Assembly: GCF_019083965.1 (NCBI RefSeq)
Contig: NZ_JAHRCY010000006.1
Coordinates: forward strand, 1-64,000
Source: Catellatospora tritici
Lineage (GTDB): Bacteria; Actinomycetota; Actinomycetes; Mycobacteriales; Micromonosporaceae
Direction: 5' to 3'
Length of the DNA: 64,000 nt
Part shown: positions 42,520 to 50,787 of the stretch, one piece after another
Numbering within the stretch: position 1 is the stretch's first letter
Layout of the letters: every line of letters begins with the position of its first letter
The notes under the pieces: generated by a model
What the model was told of the DNA's origin: nothing
Database searches by the model: none
The model's input: only the letters and a program-made list of their open reading frames with translations
Program-made: the position numbers and the translations under genes

Positions 42520-44027
42520 ACTTACGTTTCGACGGTATGCGCTTTGGATATGGCACCAACGGCTTCAGCAACCACCGGCTCACCGACGCCCTCGACGTCA
42601 TCGCCGGGCTCGGCTATGTCGGGGTGGCGCTGACGCTGGACCACCACCACCTCGACCCGTACGCCCCGGGCCTGGCCCGGCGCGTCGCCGGGACCGCCGC
42701 CCGGCTGTCCGCGCTGGGGCTGTCGGTGGTGGTCGAGACCGGCGCCCGCTACCTGCTCGACCCGCACCGCAAGCACGCCCCGACGCTGCTGGACGACGAC
42801 CGCGAGTTGCGGCTGGACTTCCTGCGTCGGGCCGTGGCGATCGCCGCCGACCTGGGCGCCGAGGCGGTGTCGTGCTGGTCGGGCGTGCTGCCCGGTCACG
42901 TGTCCCGGCGGCAGGGCTGGGACCGGCTGCTCGACGGCTGCGAGCAGGTCGTCAAGGCCGCGCAGGCGGCCGGGGTGCCGCTGGGCTTCGAACCGGAGCC
43001 GGGCATGCTCGTGGCCGACCTGGCGGGCTGGCACGCGCTGCACCGGGCGCTGGGCACCCCCGACGGCTTCGGGTTGACGCTGGACCTCGGGCACTGCCGG
43101 GCCAACGAGGCCGTAGGCGTGGCCGAGTGCGTCCGGCAGGCCGCGCCGCACCTGGTCAACGTGCAGATCGAGGACATGCGGCGCGGGGTGCACGAGCACC
43201 TGGAGTTCGGCGCAGGGGAGATCGACTTTCCGCCGGTGCTGCGGGCGCTGACCGACTCGGGCTACCGCGGGCTGGTCGGCGTCGAGCTGCCCCGGCACTC
43301 GCACGCCGCGCCCGAGGTGGCGGCGCGTTCGCTGACCTTCCTGCGGGCCGCGTCCGGGCAGCCGGTCGGCCCGCCCAGCCAGCGCCGCCCCGGCCGGGAA
43401 CCGCGCCCGTCCGGGCTGGACGAGCTGCGGGCCGCGCTGCTGCACCCCGCGCCCGGGACCCGGTCGGAGGGTCCGACCTGGCTGCGCGGGGCGCTGGCCA
43501 GGGTCGCCGCCGAGCCCGCCCGCATCGGCGGCTTCTTCGCGGCGGCCGGGCGCCGGTGTGGGCGGGAGTCGCTGGCCACCGCGCCCGGGTGGAGCGCCGA
43601 CGAGGCGGCCCGCGCGCTGCTGCTGTCGGCGCTGCCCGCCGACGAGGTCGCCGGGCAGGCCCGGGAGCTGTACCGGCACGGCGACGCCGCCGAGCGCCGG
43701 GCGGTGCTGCGGGCGCTGCCGCTGCTGCCGGTGGGGCCGGACGCCGTGGACCTGCTGCACGACGCGATCCGCACCAACGACACGCGGCTGGTGGCGGCGG
43801 CGCTCGGGCCGTACGCCCGGCACCTGGACGCGGCCGCCTGGCGGCAGGCGGTGCTCAAGTGCGTGTTCATGGGCATCGCCCTGTCCGCCGTGGACGGGCT
43901 GGACCGCCGCGCTGACCGCGAACTCGCCGCGATGCTGGCGGGGCTGTCGGCCGAGCGGCACGCCGCCGGGCGGACCCTGCCCGACGACGCGGCGCGGCTG
44001 CTGGAACGCCTGGAGAAGGGGAACTGA
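42516..44027 (+). CDS. eboA: Fusion of a sugar-phosphate-isomerase-type TIM barrel and an EboA domain
   Basis: 503 residues. Residues 1-285: AP-endonuclease-2/xylose-isomerase-like TIM barrel with GYGTNGFSNHRLTDALDVIAGLGY, metal-binding FEPEPGM, LTLDLGHCRANEA and VGVELPRHSH. Residues about 315-495: EboA domain, recognised by the C-terminal VLKCVFMGIALSAVDGLDRRADRELAAMLAGLSAERHAAGR, and by GGFFAAAGRRCGRESL at its start. In the ebo clusters I recall, EboA is a separate protein, so this is a domain fusion. The ATGA overlap with the prenyltransferase stop fixes ATG 42516. No membrane segment or signal. Confidence 0.78.
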   Translation: MNLRFDGMRFGYGTNGFSNHRLTDALDVIAGLGYVGVALTLDHHHLDPYAPGLARRVAGTAARLSALGLSVVVETGARYLLDPHRKHAPTLLDDDRELRLDFLRRAVAIAADLGAEAVSCWSGVLPGHVSRRQGWDRLLDGCEQVVKAAQAAGVPLGFEPEPGMLVADLAGWHALHRALGTPDGFGLTLDLGHCRANEAVGVAECVRQAAPHLVNVQIEDMRRGVHEHLEFGAGEIDFPPVLRALTDSGYRGLVGVELPRHSHAAPEVAARSLTFLRAASGQPVGPPSQRRPGREPRPSGLDELRAALLHPAPGTRSEGPTWLRGALARVAAEPARIGGFFAAAGRRCGRESLATAPGWSADEAARALLLSALPADEVAGQARELYRHGDAAERRAVLRALPLLPVGPDAVDLLHDAIRTNDTRLVAAALGPYARHLDAAAWRQAVLKCVFMGIALSAVDGLDRRADRELAAMLAGLSAERHAAGRTLPDDAARLLERLEKGN

Positions 44028-44875
44028 TGCGCATCTTCGACCCGCACGTGCACATGACCTCGCGCACCACCGACGACTACGCGGCGATGGCCGCCGCCGG
44101 GGTGCGGGCCGTGGTGGAGCCCGCGTTCTGGCTGGGCCAGCCACGCACCAACGCGGGCTCGTTCACCGACTACTTCGACGCGCTGATCGGCTGGGAGCCG
44201 TTCCGGGCCGGGCAGTTCGGCATCCGGCACTACGCCACGATCGCGCTGAACCCGAAGGAGGCCAACGACCCGCGCTGCCGCGAGGTGCTGGACCTGGTGC
44301 CGCGCTACCTGGACAAGGACGGCGTGGTCGCGGTCGGCGAGATCGGGTACGACGCGATGACCCCCGCCGAGGACGAGGTGTTCGCCGCGCAGCTCGCGCT
44401 GGCGCTGGAGTTCGGCCTGCCCGCGCTGGTGCACACCCCGCACCGGGACAAGGTCACCGGCACCCGGCGCAGCCTGGCCGTGGTCGCCGAGTCCGGCCTG
44501 GACCCCGCCGCCGTGGTCATCGATCACCTGAACGAGGTCACCGTCGGGCTGGTCCGCGACACGGGCTGCTGGCTGGGCTTCTCCATCTACCCGGACACGA
44601 AGATGTCACCGGAGCGGATGGTGGCGATCCTGCGCGAGTGCGGCACCGAGCGGATGCTGGTCAACTCGGCCGCCGACTGGGGCCGGTCGGATCCGCTGCT
44701 GACGCTGCGGACCGGTGAGGCGATGCTCGCGGCCGGGTTCGACGAGGACGACGTGGACCGGGTGCTGTGGCGCAACCCGGTCGAGTTCTACGGGCAGTCC
44801 AAGCGGCTGGACCTCGACGGGGTCAGTGGCGAGGCGACGTACGCGGGCAACTCGATCCTGCGCGGGGGTGCCTGA
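44027..44875 (+). CDS. eboB: EboB-like TatD-family metal-dependent hydrolase
   Basis: 282 residues, an amidohydrolase-type TIM barrel. Metal ligands: HVHM in MRIFDPHVHMTSRTTDDY at the N-terminus, Glu in VAVGEIGYDAM, His in LPALVHTPHRDK and VVIDHLNE, Asp in NSAADWGRSDPL. The order matches TatD-type nucleases, and EboB is the TatD-like member of the ebo cluster. Most likely a hydrolase of a small-molecule intermediate rather than DNA, by context. ATG overlaps the previous stop by 1 bp. Confidence 0.82.
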   Translation: MRIFDPHVHMTSRTTDDYAAMAAAGVRAVVEPAFWLGQPRTNAGSFTDYFDALIGWEPFRAGQFGIRHYATIALNPKEANDPRCREVLDLVPRYLDKDGVVAVGEIGYDAMTPAEDEVFAAQLALALEFGLPALVHTPHRDKVTGTRRSLAVVAESGLDPAAVVIDHLNEVTVGLVRDTGCWLGFSIYPDTKMSPERMVAILRECGTERMLVNSAADWGRSDPLLTLRTGEAMLAAGFDEDDVDRVLWRNPVEFYGQSKRLDLDGVSGEATYAGNSILRGGA

Positions 44876-46137
44876 TGCGGCTGGCCCATCGCGACGGGCA
44901 GACGGTGCACCTGAGCTACTGCACCAACGTGCACCCGGCCGAGGACCTCGACGGGATCGTGGCGCAGCTCGACACGTACGGGCTGGCGGTGCGCAAGAAG
45001 CTGGACGTGGACGTGCTCGGGCTGGGGCTGTGGCTGGCCGCGCCGGTCGCCGCCGCGCTGGCCCACGAGCCGGTGCTGCGCCGCAGGCTGCGCCACGAGC
45101 TGGACGCGCGCGGGCTGGAGGTGGTGACGCTCAACGGGTTCCCGTACCAGGCGTTCCACGCCGACGTGGTCAAACACGAGGTCTACCACCCGGACTGGAC
45201 CACCCGGGAGCGGCTGCGCTACACGCTGGACCTGGCCCGGGTGCTGGCCGATCTGCTGCCCGACGACGCGGTGCGCGGGTCGATCTCCACGCTGCCGGTG
45301 GCGTGGCGCGAGCCGTGGGGCCCGGAGCGGGCCGGGGCGGTCGACCGGGCACTGGCGGAGCTGGCCGACGGCCTGGCCGAGATCGCCGGGCGGACCGGCC
45401 GGACCGTGCAGGTCGGGTTCGAGCCCGAACCCGGCTGCGTGGTCGAGAACACCCACCAGGCGGCCCGGCTGTGGTCGGGCATGGACGGCGACTGGCTCGG
45501 CGTCTGCCTCGACCTGGCCCACCTGGCCTGCGCCTGGGAGGAGCCCGCGGCGGCGCTGGCCCGGCTGGCCCGCGCCGGGCTGCCGGTGGTCAAGGTGCAG
45601 GTGTCGGCGGCGCTGGCGGCCGAGGACCCGGTCGCGGCCGCGTCCGTGCTGCGGGGGTACGCCGAACCGAAGTTCCTGCACCAGACCCGGGGCGCCGGGG
45701 GCGAGGCCGCCGACGACCTGGACCAGGCCCTGGACCTGCTGCACGCGCCCGCGCACGTGGCGGCACGTCGCCCGTCCCAGGGGGCCGCCCGGCCCGTCCA
45801 GGTGCCCGGTCAGGGCTGGCGGGTGCACTTCCACGTGCCGCTGCACGTCGAACCCGCGCCCCCGCTCGCCTCGACCCTGCCCGTGCTCCGGACCGCCCTG
45901 CGCGAGCTGTACGGCGGCCCGATCATGGCCTGCGACCACGTCGACGTCGAGACCTACACGTGGAGCGTGCTGCCGCCCGGCCAGCGCCCGGACACCCCGG
46001 AGCAGCTGGCCGCGGGCATCGCCGCCGAGCTGGCTTTCGCCCGCGACGAACTGCGCGGACTGGGGCTGGTCGACACCGTCCCCGGTGAACCCGCCCCGGC
46101 CCGCTTCGTCACCGGGGGCGCGCCATGGGCCCGGTGA
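44875..46137 (+). CDS. eboE: EboE-type metabolite traffic protein (TIM barrel)
   Basis: 420 residues. Begins HLSYCTNVHPAEDLDGIVAQL, the EboE signature, and continues with LNGFPYQAFH, VKHEVYHPDW and TTRERLRYTLDLARVLADLLPDD. Metal-site motifs VGFEPEPGCVV, VCLDLAHLACAWEEP and VVKVQVSAAL mirror those of the TIM barrel of the preceding EboA fusion, so the two barrels are probably paralogues. The C-terminal part (VHFHVPLHVEP; CDHVDVETYTWSVLP) is EboE-specific. In Nostoc punctiforme ebo genes are needed to move the scytonemin monomer to the periplasm. Confidence 0.85.
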   Translation: MRLAHRDGQTVHLSYCTNVHPAEDLDGIVAQLDTYGLAVRKKLDVDVLGLGLWLAAPVAAALAHEPVLRRRLRHELDARGLEVVTLNGFPYQAFHADVVKHEVYHPDWTTRERLRYTLDLARVLADLLPDDAVRGSISTLPVAWREPWGPERAGAVDRALAELADGLAEIAGRTGRTVQVGFEPEPGCVVENTHQAARLWSGMDGDWLGVCLDLAHLACAWEEPAAALARLARAGLPVVKVQVSAALAAEDPVAAASVLRGYAEPKFLHQTRGAGGEAADDLDQALDLLHAPAHVAARRPSQGAARPVQVPGQGWRVHFHVPLHVEPAPPLASTLPVLRTALRELYGGPIMACDHVDVETYTWSVLPPGQRPDTPEQLAAGIAAELAFARDELRGLGLVDTVPGEPAPARFVTGGAPWAR

Positions 46138-47561
46138 CGCCGGGCCAGGTGCCGCCGGGCCCGGTGACCCCGCTGGTCGTGCTGAACGTCGTCGGGCTGA
46201 CCCCGCGCCTGCTGCCGCACATGCCTCGGCTGAACGCGCTGGCCCAGGCCGGATTCGCGGCCCGGCTGGGCACGGTGCTGCCCGCGGTCACCTGCTCGGT
46301 GCAGGCGACGCTGCTCACCGGCGCGCCGCCGGCGGTGCACGGCATCGTCGGCAACGGGTGGTACTTCCGCGACCTGGGCGAGGTGCTGCTGTGGCGGCAG
46401 CACCACGCGCTGGTCGGCGGCGAGAAGGTCTGGGACGCCGCGCGCCGGGTGCACCCCGGCTACTCGGTCGCCAACGTGTGCTGGTGGTACGCGATGGGCG
46501 CCGACGTGGACTGGACCGTGACGCCACGGCCGGTCTACCGCGCCGACGGTCGCAAGGAGCCGGACTGCTACACCGACCCGCCCGCGCTGCACGACGAACT
46601 CACCGCCGAGCTGGGCACCTTCCCGCTGTTCCAGTTCTGGGGGCCGGGGGCGGGCATCGCCTCGTCGCGGTGGATCGGCGCGGCCGCGCGGCGGATCATG
46701 TCGGCGTACGCCCCGGACCTGACCCTGGTCTACCTGCCGCACCTCGACTACGACCTGCAGCGGCACGGCCCCGACGACCCGCGCGCCGCGGCCGCCGCGG
46801 CCGAACTGGACACGGTCGTCGGCCCGCTGCTGGACGCGGCCGCCGCCCGGGGCGCGACCGTGCTGGCCCTGTCCGAGTACGGCATCACCCCGGCCCGCCG
46901 CCCCGTCGACATCAACCGCGCGCTGCGCGCCGAGGGCCTGCTGCGGGTGCACACCCAGGCGGGCATGGAGTACCTCGACCCGTGGACCTCGCGCGCCTTC
47001 GCCGTCGCCGACCACCAACTCGCCCACGTGTACGTCCGCGACCCCGCCGACCTCCCGCTGGTGCGCAAGGTCTGCGCCGACCTGGCCGGGGTCGAGCAGG
47101 TGCTCGACGCCCAGGGCAAGCGCGAGCACGGGCTGGACCACCCGCGCGCCGGGGAACTCGTGCTCGTCGCCGAGCCCGACGCGTGGTTCACGTACTACTA
47201 CTGGCTCGACGACGCCCGCGCCCCCGACTTCGCCCGGCTGGTGGAGATCCACCGAAAGCCCGGCTACGACCCCGCCGAGCTGCTGTTCGACCCGGCCGGG
47301 CCGGGCGCGGCCAAGCGGCGCGCGGCGCTGGCGCTGCTGCGCAAGAAGCTGGGCCTGCGCTACCTGATGCAGGTGGTGGGCCTGGACGCCGGGGCGGCGG
47401 CGGTACGCGGCTCGCACGGCCGGCTGCCCGCCGACCCCGCCGACGGACCCCTGCTGATCTGCTCGGACGCCACCGCGGCCCGCGACGGCTTCGCCGCCAC
47501 GGAGGTCAAGGACCTGATGCTGCGACTGTCCGGTCTGGCTGTTCCAGTACAAGAAAAGTAG
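46125..47561 (+). CDS. eboF: EboF-like alkaline-phosphatase-superfamily protein
   Basis: 478 residues. Nucleotide pyrophosphatase/phosphodiesterase (type I phosphodiesterase) domain: VVLNVVGLTPRLLPHMPRL, nucleophile region PAVTCSVQATLLTGAPPAVHGIVGNGWYF (Thr/Ser nucleophile), LVYLPHLDYDLQRHGP, SEYGITPA, and late metal-binding GSHGRLP. The family hydrolyses phosphodi- or monoesters. No signal peptide is visible, so it probably acts in the cytoplasm, on a phosphorylated product of this cluster. Overlaps eboE by 13 bp. End of the translationally coupled run. Confidence 0.78.
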   Translation: MGPVTPGQVPPGPVTPLVVLNVVGLTPRLLPHMPRLNALAQAGFAARLGTVLPAVTCSVQATLLTGAPPAVHGIVGNGWYFRDLGEVLLWRQHHALVGGEKVWDAARRVHPGYSVANVCWWYAMGADVDWTVTPRPVYRADGRKEPDCYTDPPALHDELTAELGTFPLFQFWGPGAGIASSRWIGAAARRIMSAYAPDLTLVYLPHLDYDLQRHGPDDPRAAAAAAELDTVVGPLLDAAAARGATVLALSEYGITPARRPVDINRALRAEGLLRVHTQAGMEYLDPWTSRAFAVADHQLAHVYVRDPADLPLVRKVCADLAGVEQVLDAQGKREHGLDHPRAGELVLVAEPDAWFTYYYWLDDARAPDFARLVEIHRKPGYDPAELLFDPAGPGAAKRRAALALLRKKLGLRYLMQVVGLDAGAAAVRGSHGRLPADPADGPLLICSDATAARDGFAATEVKDLMLRLSGLAVPVQEK

Positions 47562-47635
47562 CAGCGATCGCGGTTTCGCGGTATCGGTCACCCGACCGGC
47601 TGCGCGGCTCAGCGCAGCACCGCTACGGTCGCCCG

Positions 47636-48532
47636 ATGCCTACGAACGAGATCACCGCGGCCGCCGCGGGCACCTGGCTCCTCGGCGACCGGACCGTCCA
47701 CCGGATGGGCTTCGGCTCGATGCGCCTGACCGCCAACCCCGACCGCGACCGCGCCATCTCCGTCCTGCGGCGGGCGGTCGAGCTCGGTGTGAACCACATC
47801 GACACGGCGGCGTTCTACTTCTCGCCCGGCGGCATCATCGACGGCCCGCCCGGTCCGGTGCGCTACGCGACCGAACTGATCCGCGACGCCCTCGCGCCCT
47901 ACCCAGCCGATCTGTTCCTCGCCACCAAGGTCGGGCCGGGGCTGGACGAACACGGCGAGTGGAGCGAGGCGACGACCTACGCCCAGTTGCGGGCGCAGGT
48001 GGAGGAGAACCTGCGGCGGCTCGGCCGCGACGAGCTCGACCTGGTCAACCTGCGGATCGTGAAACGCCCCGGGCGGGACTCGATCGCCGAGCGGTTCGGG
48101 GCGCTGGCCCGGATGCGCGAGGAGGGCCTGATCCGCAACCTCGGCCTGTCCAACGTCCGGCTGGACCATCTCGACGAGGCCCAGGAGATCGCGCCCGTCG
48201 CCTGCGTGCAGAACGGGTACGCGCTGGACTTCAACCGCACCGACGACGAGTTGCTGCGCGAGTGCGGGCGGCGCGGGGTGGCGTACACCCCCTTCTTCGC
48301 CGTGGCGGGCAGCGGCCGCGAGTCGGGCGCCTCGGCCGACCACGACGCCGCCCTGTCCGACCTCGCCCGCGCCCACGACGCGACCCCGCACCAGATCCGC
48401 CTGGCCTGGACCCTGCACCAGGGCCCGCACGTACTGGCCATCCCCGGCACCGGCGACCCCGCCCACCTGACCGCCAACATCGCCGCCGGCGCCATCCACC
48501 TCCCACCCCCCACCCTCGCCACCCTCGGGTAA
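47636..48532 (+). CDS. Aldo/keto reductase
   Basis: 298 residues. NADPH-dependent (beta/alpha)8 oxidoreductase: VHRMGFGSMRLT, VNHIDTAAFYF (the Asp-Tyr pair), LFLATKVGPG (catalytic Lys), and RLGRDELDLVNLRI; the usual catalytic His is replaced by Asn in DLVNLRI. The C-terminal cofactor-binding AIPGTGDPAHLTAN is intact. It is 74 bp after eboF, so it is not clearly coupled. Its TAA stop lies in the GGGCCCC repeat (48528-48585). Confidence 0.88.
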   Translation: MPTNEITAAAAGTWLLGDRTVHRMGFGSMRLTANPDRDRAISVLRRAVELGVNHIDTAAFYFSPGGIIDGPPGPVRYATELIRDALAPYPADLFLATKVGPGLDEHGEWSEATTYAQLRAQVEENLRRLGRDELDLVNLRIVKRPGRDSIAERFGALARMREEGLIRNLGLSNVRLDHLDEAQEIAPVACVQNGYALDFNRTDDELLRECGRRGVAYTPFFAVAGSGRESGASADHDAALSDLARAHDATPHQIRLAWTLHQGPHVLAIPGTGDPAHLTANIAAGAIHLPPPTLATLG

Positions 48533-48585
48533 GGAAGGGCCCCTTCTTATCGCTTTCCGAGGTAGAAGGGCCCCTTCGTAACGGT
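48528..48585. repeat. GGGCCCC dispersed repeat, copy B (abuts aldo/keto reductase stop)
   Basis: GGTAAGGAAGGGCCCCTTC at 48528, middle TTATCGCTTTCCGAG, then GTAGAAGGGCCCCTTCGTAA. Nearly identical to copy A at 10749; the TAA at 48530-48532 is the stop of the upstream gene, exactly as at ltrA. Confidence 0.88.
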
Positions 48586-48643
48586 CGTCCGGTGCGCCCC
48601 CGGCCCGCGTGCGCGGGCGGTGCGCGCAGTTCCGGGAAGGTGG

Positions 48644-48707
48644 GTGCAGTTTCGGGGAAACTGCACGAAACCGGGCCAAGATTCGTGCAGTTTCCCCGAA
48701 ACTGCAG
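48644..48707. repeat. ~64-bp palindromic element, copy 6
   Basis: Arms GTGCAGTTTCGGGGAAACTG (from 48644) and CAGTTTCCCCGAAACTGCAG (to 48707) pair with one mismatch at the end; the spacer carries AAGATTCG. A degenerate half-copy (GCGCAGTTCCGGGAAGG) precedes it. Two different repeat families (this and GGGCCCC) sit side by side here. Confidence 0.88.
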
Positions 48708-48786
48708 CTAGGCCGGGCCGGGCTGGGCTAGGCGCGGCGGGGCGTGTGCGCCGCGGTGGGGCGGGGCGGGGCAGGGGGTGGAAATA

Positions 48787-48823
48787 CTCGTCGGCTCGGA
48801 CGAGGCATGTCCGAGCCGACGAG
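48787..48823. terminator. 15-bp perfect hairpin downstream of the cellulase gene
   Basis: CTCGTCGGCTCGGAC (48787-48801) and GTCCGAGCCGACGAG (48809-48823), loop of 7 nt. It lies about 137 bp beyond the minus-strand cellulase stop and about 250 bp after the aldo/keto reductase. The region 48708-48960 otherwise holds nothing recognisable. Confidence 0.7.
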
Positions 48824-48960
48824 CCTGGCGCGCGGACCGGTGGTCACCGGTGGATCGATGCGGCGCCAGGAGAGGGTTACCCGCCGCCGCGGATCTCAAT
48901 CGCGGTGCGCGGCGGCGGGCTGGCGGCGGCTGGGGTTGCGTCAGCGCCGCCGGTTGCGGG

Positions 48961-50637
48961 TCACGCGCAGGTGACGCCGTTGAGCTTGACGTTGCTCGGC
49001 GCGGGGCTGGACGGCCCGGTGGCCGTGTACCCGATCGCCACGCTGGCACCCGGCGCCAGCGACGTGCTCCAGCTCGGCGCGGCCGCCGTGATGGTGGTGC
49101 CGCTCTGGGTCACCGTGGCGTTCCAGCCGTTGGTGAGCGCCACCCCGCTGGGCACGGTCCAGGTGACCGTCCACGGGTTGACCGCGCTGGTGCTGGTGTT
49201 GGTCACCTTCACCTCGGCCTGGTAGCCGCCCTGCCACGAGTTCGTGATGGTCACGACCTTGGTGCAGGTGCCGTTGCCGCCGGGTGACGGGGAGGCCGAC
49301 GGGGACGGCGAGGCCGACCGCGACGGGGAGACCGACGGCGAGGGCGAGGTCGACCGCGACGGCGACGGACTGGCCGACGACGGCTGCGGCGACGGGTTGC
49401 CCGACGGCGGGTTCAGGTACGGCTGCAGGATGTTGTACTTCGTCTGGTTGATCGAGTACCAGTCGTCGAGTGCGATACCCCCGGTGTCACCCGAGTTGGG
49501 GTTCCACGACCAGTACGTGAACGACAGCCCGTTGTCGCCGATGTAGGCCATCAGCTTGGTCAGCCACTGCACGTCGAGCGGGTTGGCCAGGGTGCTGCCG
49601 AACTCGCCGATCATGATCGGGGCCACGTTCTGCTTTGCGATCTTGCCCCAGAAGGCGTCCCAGACGGCCGGCAGGTTGTTCGGGAAGTTGGGGTCGTTGA
49701 ACCAGGACTGCCGGTCGTACACCGAGATGCCGTACTCGTGCGGCGAGTAGACCAGGCGGTTGGCCACGTTCAGCCGGACCGGCTTGTCGATCGCGGCGGA
49801 CAGGTTGCCACCCCACCAGTCGCAGGCCATCGGGTCGTCGGGGATGTTGTCCCAGACGTTGGCGACGCCACCGGACAGGCAGCTCACACCCTCGACGAAG
49901 ATCAGCCAGTTCGAGTTGGTCTGCAGGATCGCGTTGCCGATGCGCTCGGCCGCCAGGCGCCAGTCACGGGCCTGCACGTCGCAGCCCCAGCAGGCGCCGG
50001 TCGCGGCCGGGTCGGTGCCCTCGGCGTGCGGCTCGTTGAACAGGTCGGCGCCGATCACCGTCGGGTTGCCCGCGTACCGCGCCGCCAGCATCTGCCAGTC
50101 GGCGATCATGCTGGCCTCGGAGACGCTCGCGGTGTACCACAGCGGGGTCTGCCCGGCCGCGGTCGGCCGGTGCCGGTCGAGGATGACGCGCATCCCCTTG
50201 GTCCCGGCGTACGCGATCACCTTGTCCAGGATCTGCAGCGGCGACAGCCCGATCAGGTCCGGGTTGGTGTAGTCGTTGATGCCGGTGGCGGCCGCACCGG
50301 CCTTGAGCGCGTCACCGGAGTACGGCACGCGCAGGGTGTTGAAGCCCAGCGAGGCCATCTTGTCGAGCTGCCCCTTCCAGGTGGCCGGGGCGTTGGCCCA
50401 CAGCCCGTGGAAGGTCTTGTTGTCGGTCTCCATGCCGAACCAGTTGATGCCGGTCAGGCGGACGGTCTTACCGGCGCTGTCGACGATGTTGCGACCGTTG
50501 GTGTGCAGGTAGCCGGTGCCGGTGTCGGCGCTGGCCGGGCCCGCGGTGAGGGTGACCGCCACGAGGGCGGTGGCCGCTGTGGCGAGCGCGGCCGAGACGG
50601 CGGCCACGAGGGCAGCCGGACGAGACTTGAAACGCAT
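48961..50637 (-). CDS. Secreted GH5 cellulase with C-terminal CBM2
   Basis: 558 residues. Signal peptide (1-38, ends GPASA-D), GH5 catalytic domain (about 39-410) with acid/base Glu202 in LFNEPH and nucleophile Glu345 in MIGEFG, followed by a Pro/Ser linker (about 411-455) and a CBM2 cellulose-binding module (about 458-558; NSWQGGYQAEVKVTN, WTVTWTVPSG, LTNGWNATVTQ). It is an endo-beta-1,4-glucanase. ATG 50637 starts the signal. No CebR-type TGGGAGCGCTCCCA operator was found upstream; single-gene unit with hairpins on each side. Confidence 0.93.
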   Translation of the reverse strand: MRFKSRPAALVAAVSAALATAATALVAVTLTAGPASADTGTGYLHTNGRNIVDSAGKTVRLTGINWFGMETDNKTFHGLWANAPATWKGQLDKMASLGFNTLRVPYSGDALKAGAAATGINDYTNPDLIGLSPLQILDKVIAYAGTKGMRVILDRHRPTAAGQTPLWYTASVSEASMIADWQMLAARYAGNPTVIGADLFNEPHAEGTDPAATGACWGCDVQARDWRLAAERIGNAILQTNSNWLIFVEGVSCLSGGVANVWDNIPDDPMACDWWGGNLSAAIDKPVRLNVANRLVYSPHEYGISVYDRQSWFNDPNFPNNLPAVWDAFWGKIAKQNVAPIMIGEFGSTLANPLDVQWLTKLMAYIGDNGLSFTYWSWNPNSGDTGGIALDDWYSINQTKYNILQPYLNPPSGNPSPQPSSASPSPSRSTSPSPSVSPSRSASPSPSASPSPGGNGTCTKVVTITNSWQGGYQAEVKVTNTSTSAVNPWTVTWTVPSGVALTNGWNATVTQSGTTITAAAPSWSTSLAPGASVAIGYTATGPSSPAPSNVKLNGVTCA

Positions 50638-50737
50638 TTCGGGTGTGCTCCATCCATAACGGACTTCTGCTTGATCGGGAAATGCGTGCCTGCCCTGGCT
50701 CCGGTTACATCGTGCACCGTCCATGCCGAGCACAGCA

Positions 50738-50769
50738 AGAGGGGCGAGCGCCGCAGCGCCCGCCCCTCT
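50738..50769 (-). terminator. Hairpin terminator after the DUF349 gene
   Basis: AGAGGGGCG (50738-50746) pairs with CGCCCCTCT (50761-50769); the 14-nt loop could itself form an inner GC stem. It sits 18 bp beyond the DUF349 stop on the minus strand. Confidence 0.7.
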
Positions 50770-50787
50770 CGGTTGATCAGGTGAAAC

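Noticed and set aside
50638..50787. CebR operator in front of the cellulase gene
   Set aside because: No TGGGAGCGCTCCCA-like palindrome is present in the 150 bp upstream of the start.
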